Positions 34,340 to 45,737 of a stretch of DNA of 64,000 nucleotides are shown here, piece after piece (positions within the stretch are counted from its first letter, which is position 1; every line of letters begins with the position of its first letter). Position numbers and translations under genes: made by a program. Origin of the DNA: Ophthalmolycus amberensis (Eukaryota; Chordata; Actinopteri; Perciformes; Zoarcidae); NCBI GenBank assembly GCA_024529925.1, contig JAFEUB010001530.1:558001-622000 (forward strand). The letters are read 5' to 3'. Below the pieces are notes generated by a model. That model did no database searches, was not told the origin of the DNA, and saw nothing but the letters and a program-made list of their open reading frames with translations.

Positions 34340-34600
34340 GACTGTATCTAAGAAGCAGACGTAGTCATCAACTAGTCGATCACATCATGCTGTATTGAAG
34401 AAGACTTGAAACTAGAGACTGAGACCATAAACTCATGTTTACAATGTTTACTGAGGTAATAAATCAAGAGAGAAGCAGAGTCATTTTCTCATAGACTGCT
34501 ATACAACCAGAGGAGTCGCCCCCTGCTGGTTATTAGAGAGAATGCAAGTTTTATGACACTTCTGCGTTGGCTTCACTCAGCAGAACTGGAGGTTGCCGCC
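34340..34600 (-). repeat. Copy of dispersed repeat family A (inverted)
   Basis: Contains CATCATGCTGTATTGAAGAAG, GAGACCATAAACTCATG, TTTACAATGTTTACTGAGG and GTCGCCCCCTGCTGG in the same order and orientation as 14960-15268. Confidence 0.75.
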
Positions 34601-36360
34601 TGGTTGTGACCCTCCAATCAGTTTATTCTCCATATTACAGCCACAACAGTTATTACGGACGAGGCTACGGCGGAGCCTACGACATATTGGCTATTCATGT
34701 AGTGTGTTTGCAGGTGGAGGGAAACGGATTCAAAATTTACTTCAGAAAAAAAACCTCATAAATCGATGGATGGAAGATTTTATTGTGAAAGTCTTTTGCG
34801 ATTGTTTTTGCGGATAACCCTGCAGCAAAATCTGACACTCACTGCGACGTATCATTAAAGATCAGCATCTCCAGGGAATTAATTACTTCTCAGGATCTGA
34901 TGGAAGAGGAGACCTTTCTGCCAGAGTCAGGGGGAGACACATGACAGAGATCTCATCAAAGCTGGAGACACTTTTTGACACAGCTTTATTGTCTGTGAGT
35001 TTGAAAATGGCAACCTATGGAAGTGACATCAGCAGATGGATACAAACAAAAGCCTATAAATAAATGGAGACATGCGTACACGTATCCAGGCAACTCACTC
35101 AACTAAAGATAAAAAAGCATCACTCAGCTCGGTGTCAACACTGCAATGTATCCAACGTACAGAGAAGCTACTTCAATAAACTACACTTACACCTGGTGCG
35201 CTTCATTTGATTTTTACTGCAAAACCTGCCGCTGGAAAGACACAAATAAGACAGCACATAGATGTGAATTCCATGTTTTGCTGCAGAAAAGCAGAAGCAA
35301 CATACTTTTTCTCTCAGAAGTGGGAGAGCTTAAACATGCAAATGTCCAAATGTGCTGTTTCACACCCCAGGGGCAAACCCAGCCAGACTCCTACTCAAAA
35401 TCCAGGATAGCGTTGCTGCCGAACTACGGAGTGTGAGTGTGTGTGGGTGAGTGAGTCCAATATCATAAAGATACAGGAAAGGCAATCTTGCAGTTATTAA
35501 AAGCAGAGCGGTGCATAATTTGTGTTTTTTTGGTGCAAAATTGTATTTGATATGGTTTGCAATCATTCTGTCTGCAGTGAAGTGACTCTTGCGTTTATGG
35601 CCACGCAAGTATTGAATTTTTGACACGTACTTTCAATGTTGTCTACGGTGAAGCTAGTATTATTAACCGTAGTGAGCTAGTATCAGGTGCAATCTAAATG
35701 TTTGCCAAGGGAAGTCCAATTTAAAGCCTCTGCAAACTGGCTTACAGAAGTATTTCTCTACAACACAAAATATTTCTGACTAAATATTCTCGAATCAAAT
35801 TTAAAGGGAGTTTACCCCAAAATATCTATATTTTCCTTTTACCTACTATCAATCTAGATTGTTTTGATGTAGTATATTTGAGAGAAGGCAGACATCTCTA
35901 CGTGCTGTATCCCCAAAACCAGGCGAGTCACAAAAAAACAAATCTAGATTGAGTAATAGCACCACAGGTAAGTTTTTTTGTTGTTTTTGAATTTTGGGGG
36001 TGAACTGTCCCTTTTAAAGGTTTTGCATCTTATGTGATACCTGTCATGTGAAATAACTAAAACTCTCTGGGCCTCCAGTCTGGGCAATGACTTCCAGTAG
36101 TCATTACTTCTGTATGTAACCCACTGCAGCAGAGTCAAACTCACCTCCAGCTAAAATAGTGTATTAGCTGAAATTATGCAGCACCGCTGGAGTTAAATTG
36201 GACAAAATTTCCTTCTTGGTTGCGAGAAAAGCCCCCAAAAGATTGGAGTTCATAAGCAGTGTTATCGTCCACATATTGATTTGGATGTGAAGATTGCTTT
36301 TTGGGCTCCCCTGTGCTCCTCCTCACTTTCACTCCCCTCATGTGTTTTTTATTTTTTTAA
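34601..36360. other. Intron 2, nothing recognised beyond a short repeat
   Basis: 34640-34740 shares sequence with 28800-28890. The remainder shows no supported feature. Confidence 0.45.
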
Positions 36361-36369
36361 TTTTATTGA

Positions 36370-36560
36370 GCTTGCATCACTCTTCTGCGGCGGGACCTCC
36401 TCTGTGCGATATTGGCTCCTCCGTCATCTCCACCTGTGTGACAAGCCGGCGTGGTTAACGGTCGCCCTGATTGGAAGAACCCCGCGGTGGGCGGGAGCGC
36501 CGCCACGCTCTCTCGCCACGTGATGGATGTGCTGCGAGGGGCCGCGTGCCGCAGAAGAGA
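36370..36560. promoter_or_regulatory. CpG-rich patch with promoter-like motifs inside intron 2
   Basis: A locally CpG- and GC-rich stretch in AT-rich intron DNA. It contains an inverted CCAAT box (ATTGG, 36470-36474), an Sp1-like GTGGGCGGGAGC (36488-36499) and a palindromic E-box CACGTG (36517-36522). It could be an alternative promoter, an enhancer or a small CpG island. No nearby open frame suggests a gene start. The motifs are seen; function is inferred. Confidence 0.4.
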
Positions 36561-38350
36561 AAAGTTTTAGAGCAGTAATGTAGTTTAATGACTCGGTGGC
36601 TTTTTTTCGGTGCGGTGCCAGGGGAGGAGAGGTGGGCAGCGAATGCAGGCAGAGCCTCCATTATGGGAGCAACGTAGTCAGGCTTTTATTTATTCCCCCC
36701 CCTCTCCTCACAGTAGAAAATAGTCTGCAAGACAGCTGGTGAGAAACTGCCCTCTTACCATCCATTCAGGGATGTACCTGCCCCTCTTGCCTCTTCATCC
36801 TTCCATTCTGAGCTACAGCTTCCCCATCCCTCTTGATCCGTCTCTGCTTCTCTGCTGTGGCGGCTGGCAGACACACAGCCTGTCCCCCATTAGAGGGAAG
36901 GGGAATAGGTGACTCAGTAAAAGGTTGCAGACGGGTGTACGGATGCTTTGCAGCTGCTCTCTCGGTGCAAACGTTCATCAGTGCCGAAACTACAAAATTA
37001 GCAAAGGCTATCACCGGCTAATCAGTAACAATGGTCAGATAATTACCAGAATTAAATGCCCACACTGACAAAAAAAGCAGCCAAGGTGGTAGCCAGACTT
37101 TTAGAAATACTGAGGTCATAAGTATAAGTACCTGCTGCGACTTGAATACTCTGCGTAACAATTGTCAAGCCAGCGGGAGATGAAAGCATGCATGACGGAT
37201 TTTGGTTATATGCCTTGAATGAAACAACACTGCAGTACTTTGGTGACTTGAGAGCATCACATTACAGCTCGGAGTCAAAAAATGACACCAAGATCACAAG
37301 CTTCTCATTTAGATAGCGCACCCAGACTAGACTGTAACGATGCAGGCACTTGGACCAGGGGGGACTATATGGATTTGATTTATTCAGCACTCAATATCAG
37401 CAATGTAAGAGACACATCCATAGCACCAGGCTTCATTGGGAAATACACATGACCCTTGGCCGAACAGCATGAGACATGAAAGTACAATAAAATGAATTCC
37501 TGAAGACCTCTCTCCATTTTTCTATTGTACATGTGCATGTGTTCAAATGCCAAGACAACTTCTTTTTTTCTGGTTTGCGACCTCTACTTCTTCTACTCTG
37601 TTTACTGAGGGATTACAGCCGTGTGTAGCCTATAGTGCCACGCAAGGCTAGTGACAGTCTGAAGAGTGGCATCATGTACATAGAGAATTACAGCAAACCC
37701 AGGATTAACCCCTGAGGGACCTTACAAGAGAGATAAATATTGGTCATAACCAACCAAAACAGAAGTGTGGCATGAAACAATCCGATCTAGAGCCACATAG
37801 CTGATGCCGACACAGCTTTTGAGAGGGTTGATTGAAACAACATTGTCCACTTTGTTAAAGACTGCCCGGAGCTTGATTTAAATTGAGAGTGTTGATTATC
37901 ATTTCTAGTTCTGGAATGTAAACCCCCTCAAAAGATGACAAAACCCTTCCATTTCCAGACAAAATACTGGGGACATGATCTCATTGTCCTCAATGGCAGC
38001 TACACTTGGGAAACAGGCAAAATCAATGCTGCCTGGAAAGCAGATTTTGATTGTTTTTGCAGGTTGACATTGCTGATAACAGGCTGTTATTATCTATCTC
38101 AATCCCCAGTCAGTGCACTCAGCTGTGAGCCTTCACTGCAGCTGCCAGAGAGTGTGTTACACCACCTGCAGTCTCGTATACAGAGGGAAAAGGGAGGTGA
38201 AAGGAGGCAGACTAGTTCATTTGCTGTCTGTATGTGGGTGTTTGCTCCAGAGCGTCTGTGTGTGGGTGACGATGGCGAGAGCAACAGCAAATGACAGTGT
38301 GGTCTCCCCGGCAGACTCATAGTCGTGGCTATAAAGTTCTAGCAATGTAG
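36561..38350. other. Intron 2, nothing recognised
   Basis: The 119-residue frame at 37935-38294 has no recognisable domain. No repeat termini were seen. Confidence 0.45.
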
Positions 38351-38352
38351 TC

Positions 38353-38356
<4 letters not shown>

Positions 38357-38403
<47 letters not shown>
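38357..38403. repeat. (TG)23 microsatellite
   Basis: Perfect TG repeat of 47 bp. Confidence 0.97.
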
Positions 38404-38407
<4 letters not shown>

Positions 38408-38493
38408 GCCATTGTTTAGGGGACATCCCGGTGACACTGGAGTTTTTATCACTGCAATAATTGGGAATGCAATCTCTATCTCAGGCTCTGCTG

Positions 38494-38705
<212 letters not shown>

Positions 38706-38895
38706 CGGAGGCGAGAGGAACGAGAGAGTGCGTTGGGAGAGACTGGGGAAGAAATCGAGCAGGAGTCGGAGATGAGACGGAGGAGACCGAAAAGGAGGAA
38801 GGGATAGCACAGACAAATCGGGAGCACATCGGCCCATCGCGGAGTCAAGGTGAAAAAAAGAGGAACCGAGAGAGCATCAGACTGGGAAAAACAAG

Positions 38896-39303
38896 AGGAA
38901 ATATGATGAAAATGATCTGGGTCTGGGCTTCATTTGGATTGGCAATGCAGATTGCCCAAAGCCACAGTGCGTGGTGTGCAGTGAGGTTCTGGCTAACATC
39001 TGTCTGAAGCACTCTTATTTACTGTCGCCACCTGAACACCAAGCATGCCAGTGCAAGTCAAAAGCCCCTTACATATTTATATATCGAAATTGGAGGAGTT
39101 ACAAAACAGCCAAAAACAACTGCAGTCTCATTCATGTTGGGTCAAAAAACACACTACGTGCTTCATATCTGGTCAGTTACAGAATAGCAAGAAAGGGGCT
39201 ACCGCACACAATCGCCGAAGACGTGTGCTTGCCAGCTGCCAAAGAGATGGTGGAATGTATGATTGGAGAGAGTAACTTTATTGTAATTCGATTCAGATTA
39301 ATG
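38896..39303 (+). pseudogene. ZBED/hAT-type transposase N-terminal fragment, frameshifted
   Basis: The + strand reads RKYDENDLGLGFIWIGNADC then PKPQCVVCSEVLANICLKHS, then in another frame YCRHLNTKHASAS, then in a third KPLHIYISKLEELQNSQK-like sequence, and back in the first frame TLRASYLVSYRIARKGLPHT then IAEDVCLPAAKEMVECMIGE. This order matches the N-terminus of ZBED5/SCAND3-like proteins from hAT transposons: a BED zinc finger with CVVC and H-x4-H ligands, then the ASYLVSYRIAKxGKPHTIAED block. Several frameshifts break it and the catalytic and dimerisation parts are absent. Domesticated ZBED genes exist in vertebrates, but this copy is dead. Confidence 0.75.
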
Positions 39304-39808
39304 TAACCGCTATGTGTGGTTAATTGTAAATTAAATGTGATGCAATCTGAGCCTGTGCGTGTGTGCTCACCATCCTTATTGCTCTTTAAAAGTGACGCCT
39401 TGTGTAACTGAAAGATATTGAAACTTTGTTGCAGTGTTTCAGGGCGTTTTCACACCTTCACTTCGTTTGCTTTGTTCTGATTCAGTGATTAATATGATAC
39501 AATGTTGCAGTTGCCCCTTTGTTCGGTTTGTGTTCACACTGCAACATTTAACAGCGGACTAAATCTTGTAAACAAACGCCACGCGCGAGTGTAACAGAGT
39601 TAATGATTCCACTTGCCATCCTGGCCATTGGTTGCTAGTATTACTATATTATTTAAGTTATTGCTAATCCTTATCATTTTCATATTATTTCCTTGTTTAA
39701 ATATCATTTACAACATATCATTAGTTCCCCATGGAGACAAGTGGGTTGTGTGTAACAGCGCCCTCTGCTGGCTGCTTGCAGACTCTAGTGGTGCGCCCAG
39801 CTTTCATG
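39304..39808. other. Intron 2, nothing recognised
   Basis: Contains GCGTTTTCACACCTTCACTTCG and GTTCACACTGCAAC, phrases seen in teleost repeats, but no boundaries could be set. Confidence 0.4.
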
Positions 39809-39888
39809 AACTAGTCTGAAGCAAGCTGTTTTCATGGTAGGTTGACCTGTGACAAGCTCCGTTGTGAAACATCTCATTCGATGTCTGA

Positions 39889-39966
<78 letters not shown>

Positions 39967-40184
39967 TATATATAGAGATATCTAGAAGTCCCTTTTTGTT
40001 CGTATAATTGTTTTAATTTATAATTTCTAGAGCAAATGGTTTTAACTGATTTAGCATTTAGCATGAGTAACATGCTAACAACAGTTAGCTTAAGTATTTG
40101 TCCCTTTTGATTTAACAGTGTTCCGGAGCTTGTGACCACAACGTTGTCTATGAGAGTCACTGAAGCTGTTCTGTCTTTTACCAG
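39809..40184 (+). repeat. Unspliced copy of a duplicated sequence with a GT-AG intron-like segment
   Basis: Segment E1 (AACTAGTCTGAAGCAAGCTG then TTTTCATG, ending 39836) is followed by a 282-bp segment that starts GTAGGT (39837) and ends TTGATTTAACAG (40118), with a CTAAC branch-point-like motif near 40074-40078 and a pyrimidine-rich stretch. Segment E2 (TGTTCCGGAGCTTGTGACC to CTTTTACCAG, 40119-40184) follows and is itself trailed by a donor-like GTATAT. The adjoining copy at 40222-40315 has E1 and E2 joined exactly. The segment holds the (AT)n tract 39894-39960. Confidence 0.7.
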
Positions 40185-40221
40185 GTATATTGCACTGAAA
40201 TGTCATTTTATTTACATGTAT

Positions 40222-40315
40222 AACTAGTCTGAAGCAAGCTGTTTTCATGTGTTCCGGAGCTTGTGACCACAACGTTGTCTATGAGAGTCACTGAAGCTGT
40301 TCTGTCTTTTACCAG
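40222..40315 (+). repeat. Intron-less (spliced-looking) copy of the same sequence
   Basis: E1 (40222-40249) is joined without extra bases to E2 (40250-40315). It continues into CAATATTCTGTCCGATGAATAAACG-type sequence with AATAAA about 20 nt on, where the first copy instead shows GTATAT. The pair therefore looks like a genomic copy and a copy of its spliced transcript. It has no long coding frame. Confidence 0.7.
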
Positions 40316-40680
40316 CAATATTCTGTCCGATGAATAAACGTCTGGTTGGAGCCATCAAAAGATATGTCCTGAATTAAACACAACGCAACGGAGAGTACAC
40401 AACTGCTACACGAGCAAACTGTTCTGTCATCGGTCCGATTTCTATGCGGCTATAAATAGGCTCTGTTGATTTTTTCTTTTTTTTTAAGGTGTGGGGGATT
40501 GTCGGTGCGTGAACCCGGTTGGGATGTAGAAGGGGGTGCGCAGCCTAAAAAGTTTGGGAACCGCTGCGTTAGAGCATCTGTCTTTGTTTGACACGGTTGT
40601 GAATACATATTACCCCAGCGAGCTTGTTGCTGATTTTGATATTTGCTTGCGCTCTTTCAGTTCTCACTCAACCCCTCTAA
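40316..40680. other. Intron 2, right end of a possible hAT element
   Basis: Contains GGGGGTGCGCAGCCTAAAAA followed by GTTTGGGAACCGCTG at about 40550-40566, the complement of a CAGCGGTTCCCAAAC terminus typical of hAT elements. The matching left end was not found. Confidence 0.4.
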
Positions 40681-42717
40681 TTAGGGCCCGAGCCGTCGAC
40701 AACGTCGGCCTGGCGAAGGCCCTATTGAAATTGGAGGAATCCGTTATTATTATTATATTAATTTGACCACTTTGGGACTGCTTGGGAGGGACTTGCTGTA
40801 CTCCAAAACTCACCAGATTTTGGGGACTTGTCAGGCCTGGTGGAAATTTTCATCTGAAAAAGGATGCAACTCTCTGTGTAAAAAAGTGCCTCTCTAGCGC
40901 CCCCTACAAATCGCCACGGCGACGCCCCTCGGCAAGTATGTCCGATTGACTTGAAATTTGACCCAGATGTCCGACTCCGCTAGATCTAAAAAAAAGCCTC
41001 TCAGACCCCTAAGCTCCGCCTACTTTGATTTTCCGCCATTTTGGATTTAGTGTAAAACCCATTTTTTCTATCTCCTCCTAGATGCTGGGTCCGATTACTA
41101 CCAAATTTGTTGTGGATCATTAATGGACCTACCTCATCAAAAGTTATTAAAAGCTTTTTGATACCTCTTAGCGTTTACAAGATATGGACCAATAAACTTC
41201 TTAGGGGCGTGGCTTAATATCAATACACATAACTTCTCAACCGTTGGTCCTAAAATTCCAAAACTTGCAGCATATGTGCACATCGCATGCTGTAACATAC
41301 CCTGAGAATTGTTTTTCATTCAACCACTAGGGGGCGCTACAGCAAACCCGCGAAGTTGTGATTTTTGTCACTTTTTGCATTTTCAGCCTTCGTACTAAGA
41401 CGATTTCCTCCTACAGATTTTATGCGATCAATTTCTCCTTTGGTCAGGATGCTCTTAAGACCTTTGTGATTATGAGTTATGAAAATCTCGCGCTTTCATC
41501 GAAGAACCTTGACGTGGCGTGGCGGCCATTTTACCTCATTTTTATGAAAAAATAAGTTGTTATAACTCCAAGGTACATTATCCAATCCGCACAAAATTTC
41601 TTATGCATGATGCTCAGTCAAGCCTGAACAGACTTCAATTGAAAAAAATTCAATAACTCATAGCGCCGCCTACTGGCTAAAGGAGATGTTTTTTTTTTTA
41701 CTTTTAGTTATTCCTCCTAGCCAGGTGACCTGATGAGTCTCAAAGTTGGTAAGGATAGCCTTAAGACATTGATGAAAAATCGCCGAGAATATTGTGCGTT
41801 TTCGTTGAACGCTGTTGCCGTGGCGACCCATCGTTCGCCATGAAAAATGAATCTGATGGTTTTACTAACTTGCGATGCTCAAAAACGCATGCAACTTTGT
41901 ACATGTGTCATAGGTCATGAGACGACATAGTGTATATAATTTTTTTAATCGTCCGTTTTAAATTGCCTCTGTAGCGCCCCCTACAATATTTCGAAAGAGC
42001 AGCCCCAGCGCTACGTTTGAGCTACATGTATGAAAGTTGGTACGCACATGTATCCTATGGAGACTTAAATATAAGTCTCTTGGAACCATGCTCTAAACCC
42101 GACCGGAAGTCGGGTATTTTGATTGATGTGTCATTTTTCCATCGATTTCGGCCTATTTCTTGTCGCTATACTTTAACGAACTCCTCCTAGGGACTTCATC
42201 AGATCCACTTTAAAATTTGCTAGCACCATGTCAAGACCGTTGTGATTAAAAGTTATTAAAAGCTTTACATTTGACGGAATCGTTTAGCCGTAGCGGGCAA
42301 TTACTTTATGTGATTCCTCGTGAAAATAGCTGATGTAACTCAGCTGCACTTCTTCCAAACGGTCCCAAACTTCTCATGCTTGATAACACTCACGGCCCGA
42401 GGATGTCTACACGCTTATTTTCACTAGTACTCACAGCGCCACCTGCTGGCGAAAGGAAATCTGCGTTTTCTGACAAACTGCATCCCATTTACACTACGCG
42501 GTTCACGCTTGACACAGAGCAACACGACGCACGCGTTCTGTAGCGCCAGGCAGAGGACGCAGGAAGCGTCGGACTGTTTGCAAAGCGTCAATTCCGGCAC
42601 CAGGCGGTCCACGCGGGATTAAACACGTCTCGCTCGCGGACGCGCAGGCCAGAGTCCCGCCGGCACGCCGACGCGCGCGTAGCGAGGGCCCGTTCATCGC
42701 TGCTCGCAGCTTTAATT
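40681..42717 (+). repeat. 2-kb dispersed repeat family C, copy 1
   Basis: Begins AGGGCCCGAGCCGTCGACAA and GGCGAAGGCCCTATTGAAAT and ends GAGGGCCCGTTCATCGC.. GCAGCTTTAATT. The same order of blocks recurs at 61050-63530. Inside are several modules that each start near CTCCTCCTA, followed by a CCGAT/GCGATC phrase and GTGATTAAAAGTTATTAAAA. TAGCGCCCCCTACAA and GCGCCACCTGCTGG phrases are frequent. No coding frame. It is very common in teleost genomes; transposition mode is unknown to me. Confidence 0.85.
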
Positions 42718-43169
42718 GGGATTCTTCTTTTAAGCATGAGGCTTTCAAAGACTAACCTACTCTCACAGAGAGGCAAGACAGGTGTGAGATCTCCCGCTGG
42801 CATTGATGAAATGATTTCTGCTCTTACTAGAAAGCAGACTTGTTTTGTAGACCATACGAGGAATATATGTCTACAGATTCACTGATAATGGCATAGTCAT
42901 TAGTGGTAATGGGGTTATATATATGTGTGTGTAAAAATGAAACTATTCAGTCTCAAAAATAATGAACTAATAATGAACTAATCAATTACTTGATTAGCAG
43001 AAAATCAATCCACAAGGTCTTTTATAAATCAACCAGAATCAGAATCAGATGTGTTTGTTCCAGCCTCTTTGATGTGGGGATTAACTGCTTTATTCTACTG
43101 GGTGTGATTGCAAATTCTGTAGAATTTGGTTTCTGGAAGTTTTTTCACCATTGTCTGTGATTAATCATA
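42718..43169. other. Intron 2, nothing recognised
   Basis: Includes a short GTGTGTGTA tract near 42920-42935. Nothing else was supported. Confidence 0.45.
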
Positions 43170-43480
43170 AAAAATCTTCAAGGCGTCCTGGTGCCATGGT
43201 GCACCAGGTCTGAAAAGTGAAGCCAATGCTGAAGTGCCTTGAACCTGCATTCTTTCTAATGGCCATCAGGGGGCGACTCCTCCGGTTGCAAAAATAATCT
43301 GATTGTATAGAAGTCTATGAGAAAATAAACCCACTTCTCACTTAATACATTACCTCAGTAAAATATCTTCTTCAATACAGAATGATGTTCATTTAGTACA
43401 TCATTTACAGTAAAATACATAATAAAGCAGGGTATGATTCATGGCTTGACGGCCTGTCAATCAGCATGGTCATGCATATC
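43170..43480 (+). repeat. Copy of dispersed repeat family A, internally deleted
   Basis: Carries AGGGGGCGACTCCTCCGG, GTATAGAAGTCTATGAGAAA, ACCTCAGTAAAATATCTTC and GATGTTCATTTAGTAC, but lacks the CATGAGTTTATGGTCTCAAT block found in the other copies. Confidence 0.75.
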
Positions 43481-45737
43481 CCTCCCTCCACCATCACATC
43501 CAAATATGGTTACGGCCAAAATCCATAAATCGAAGCCTCAAAACAATAGCCCTACCAAAAATAATCAACATACTAAATATTATTGAAAATAAACAGCTGC
43601 AGCACAATCAGTATGCATCACTGTCTTTGGGCCTTTTTTAAAATGTTTTACTGTATCTGAAAATATACAGTATTAAAGGAACTGTTATTCCCTACAACAT
43701 ACAGATACAAAATATTGTGTGATGTAAGTGAATGAGTGTATCCAAAGATAAAGACTTTATAACAAAAGTTCTAGCTATTGCATCGGTAAAAAAAACAAAA
43801 AACAATAGTAACCAGGGATACTTCACCAGATGGCCTCATTGTTAGTATCCACCTCCTCCTGCCAGCAATCAATCACTATAATAAATCCCAGGGCTTTTCC
43901 AATCATGACGAGCAAATGACACGCTACTTAACATCCTATTTGGTAACTGGTGAAGGGAAATGCATGCCGACGCCCCTGGTGTAATGTTGGAAAAAACATG
44001 GGCATGAATTTCCCTCGTCTCCACACCCTCTAAACCAACTGGCACTAACAAATTGACTTGCAGCACAGAAAAACCATCTAGCCAGCTCATTACAAAGGCC
44101 TAATCCTTTATAGTTAATTAACTTTTCGTTCTCTCTGTATCAGACGAGGGGAAATTTACAATGCTGTCAAGTGTTGCAATCCCTCTCGCCTGCTAGGTTT
44201 GAAAAGAACATTTTACAGCTTTAAATGTTGGCCGAGTGGCATATGCATGGGCCCAATCCAGTGTTCACTTGTACTGAAATATTTACGTGATGGAGGAAAT
44301 TGATTGTAGCGTTCAGAAATTCATAGCGCATTCCCTCGCAGCAGTTTCCCCCTCATCAGAAATGCAGCTCATTTTACAAATAAATAAACAGTGTGCGTGG
44401 GAGGGCGGGTGTTCCTGTGTGGGAGATTTTGCACCGTGGAGGACATGCCTTTGAATGTTGTGTATTCATGTCTATATTTTTCGACTGGTGAAAATCCCAC
44501 AGATTTGACTCACTTTGAATGGGCCTGCTGCAGACAGATTTGGATGCTGCTTACTGGTGCATGGTAGGACCGTGTACAACTATATCTCAGATATGAGCAG
44601 AAAAGGAAAGTCTCTATTAGAGGAGTTTAACCAAGGATGTTCCAATTTAAATTTTATTTTTAATCTGTCGTGTCACACTAAAACCCTTCAGCAGCTTTGC
44701 TGGTACATGGTGAAAGTACCCCAAAACATCTGTGCATTGTCTTCTTTCTTTAGTGCTTGTGAATTGAAGTGTGTACTGGACATGGCGGCCTCTAGGGGCC
44801 ACGTTGGACAGCGAAGATTGGCAGATACCCTGACATATTTACTGCTTTTATGAAAACGCTCCAGTAAACTGTGATGCCAGCTAGTTGATCATGGAGCCCT
44901 CAGAAGTTCATGTCAAAAATCATATTTCAAAAAATACTTCTTTGTAATATATGTCAGGGTATCTACCAAGAGATTTGTGTGAACACACTGGCTGATTTGA
45001 CATTAATTCTATATCAGAGTACTTGAGTACTGGTCATGCCAACAAGGTTTTAATAAATCTCAGAATTGTAAAAATGTTCTCAATGTTCCTCAACAAAGAA
45101 ACACAGGATGCTATAACAATACTACAGGTTTATGTTATGACCACTAGTTCAAAATGACTCAAACTTTGTTTTCTTTGGACCTGTGTTTTTCCATTAGCCT
45201 CTGGCACTGTCAGAGTGGTAGGGACCTCAAATTGATTCATTCTTGGGGTACAAAACATGTCAAATCAACAAAAATCTGAAGATTACAGAAATTAAGCTTC
45301 AGGTTGTGTCCTCAGGTCTTCTCTGCTTTATTTGAATAATTGAATTAGTTTTTGGACAAAACATGGCATCTGAAGATGTCATCATAAAGTAGTTGTTACG
45401 GTGGCACAGACGTTTAAACTGAAAGAAATTCTTCAAAATGTCGTGCTCATTTGTACCATGATATATTTTTTATATCTGTTGATGCTGCTTAATAACATCA
45501 TGTGTAGCAGTTCAGTTCAGTCACAAAAGAATGCAGTTTTAGGAATCCGGAGCATTCTGATAATGCTATTACTCAGTGGCACCAAAATCCCTCTGAGACA
45601 AGGACCATTTCACTTACTAGGAATGAGTATATCATGCAAAGAGAACAATTTTCTAAACCATGTCATGTTTGATGTACACAGTGCTAATACATCAATGCAA
45701 ACCGAATTCTTACCGAGTTCTCTCTCTTTCATTCTAG
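43481..45737 (+). other. ptchd4 intron 2, distal end and acceptor
   Basis: No gene was recognised. The frame opening at 45401 is intron read-through into exon 3. The acceptor CTCTCTTTCATTCTAG ends at 45737 after a good polypyrimidine tract. Confidence 0.75.

Noticed and set aside
40550..40566. Complete hAT element ending at CAGCGGTTCCCAAAC
   Set aside because: Only the right terminus was found; no left terminus or target duplication could be placed.
45401..45737. N-terminal 112 residues of the long frame that includes exon 3
   Set aside because: Intron read-through: the sequence before 45738 ends in a polypyrimidine tract and TAG acceptor, and exon 2 joins here in phase with the known protein order.
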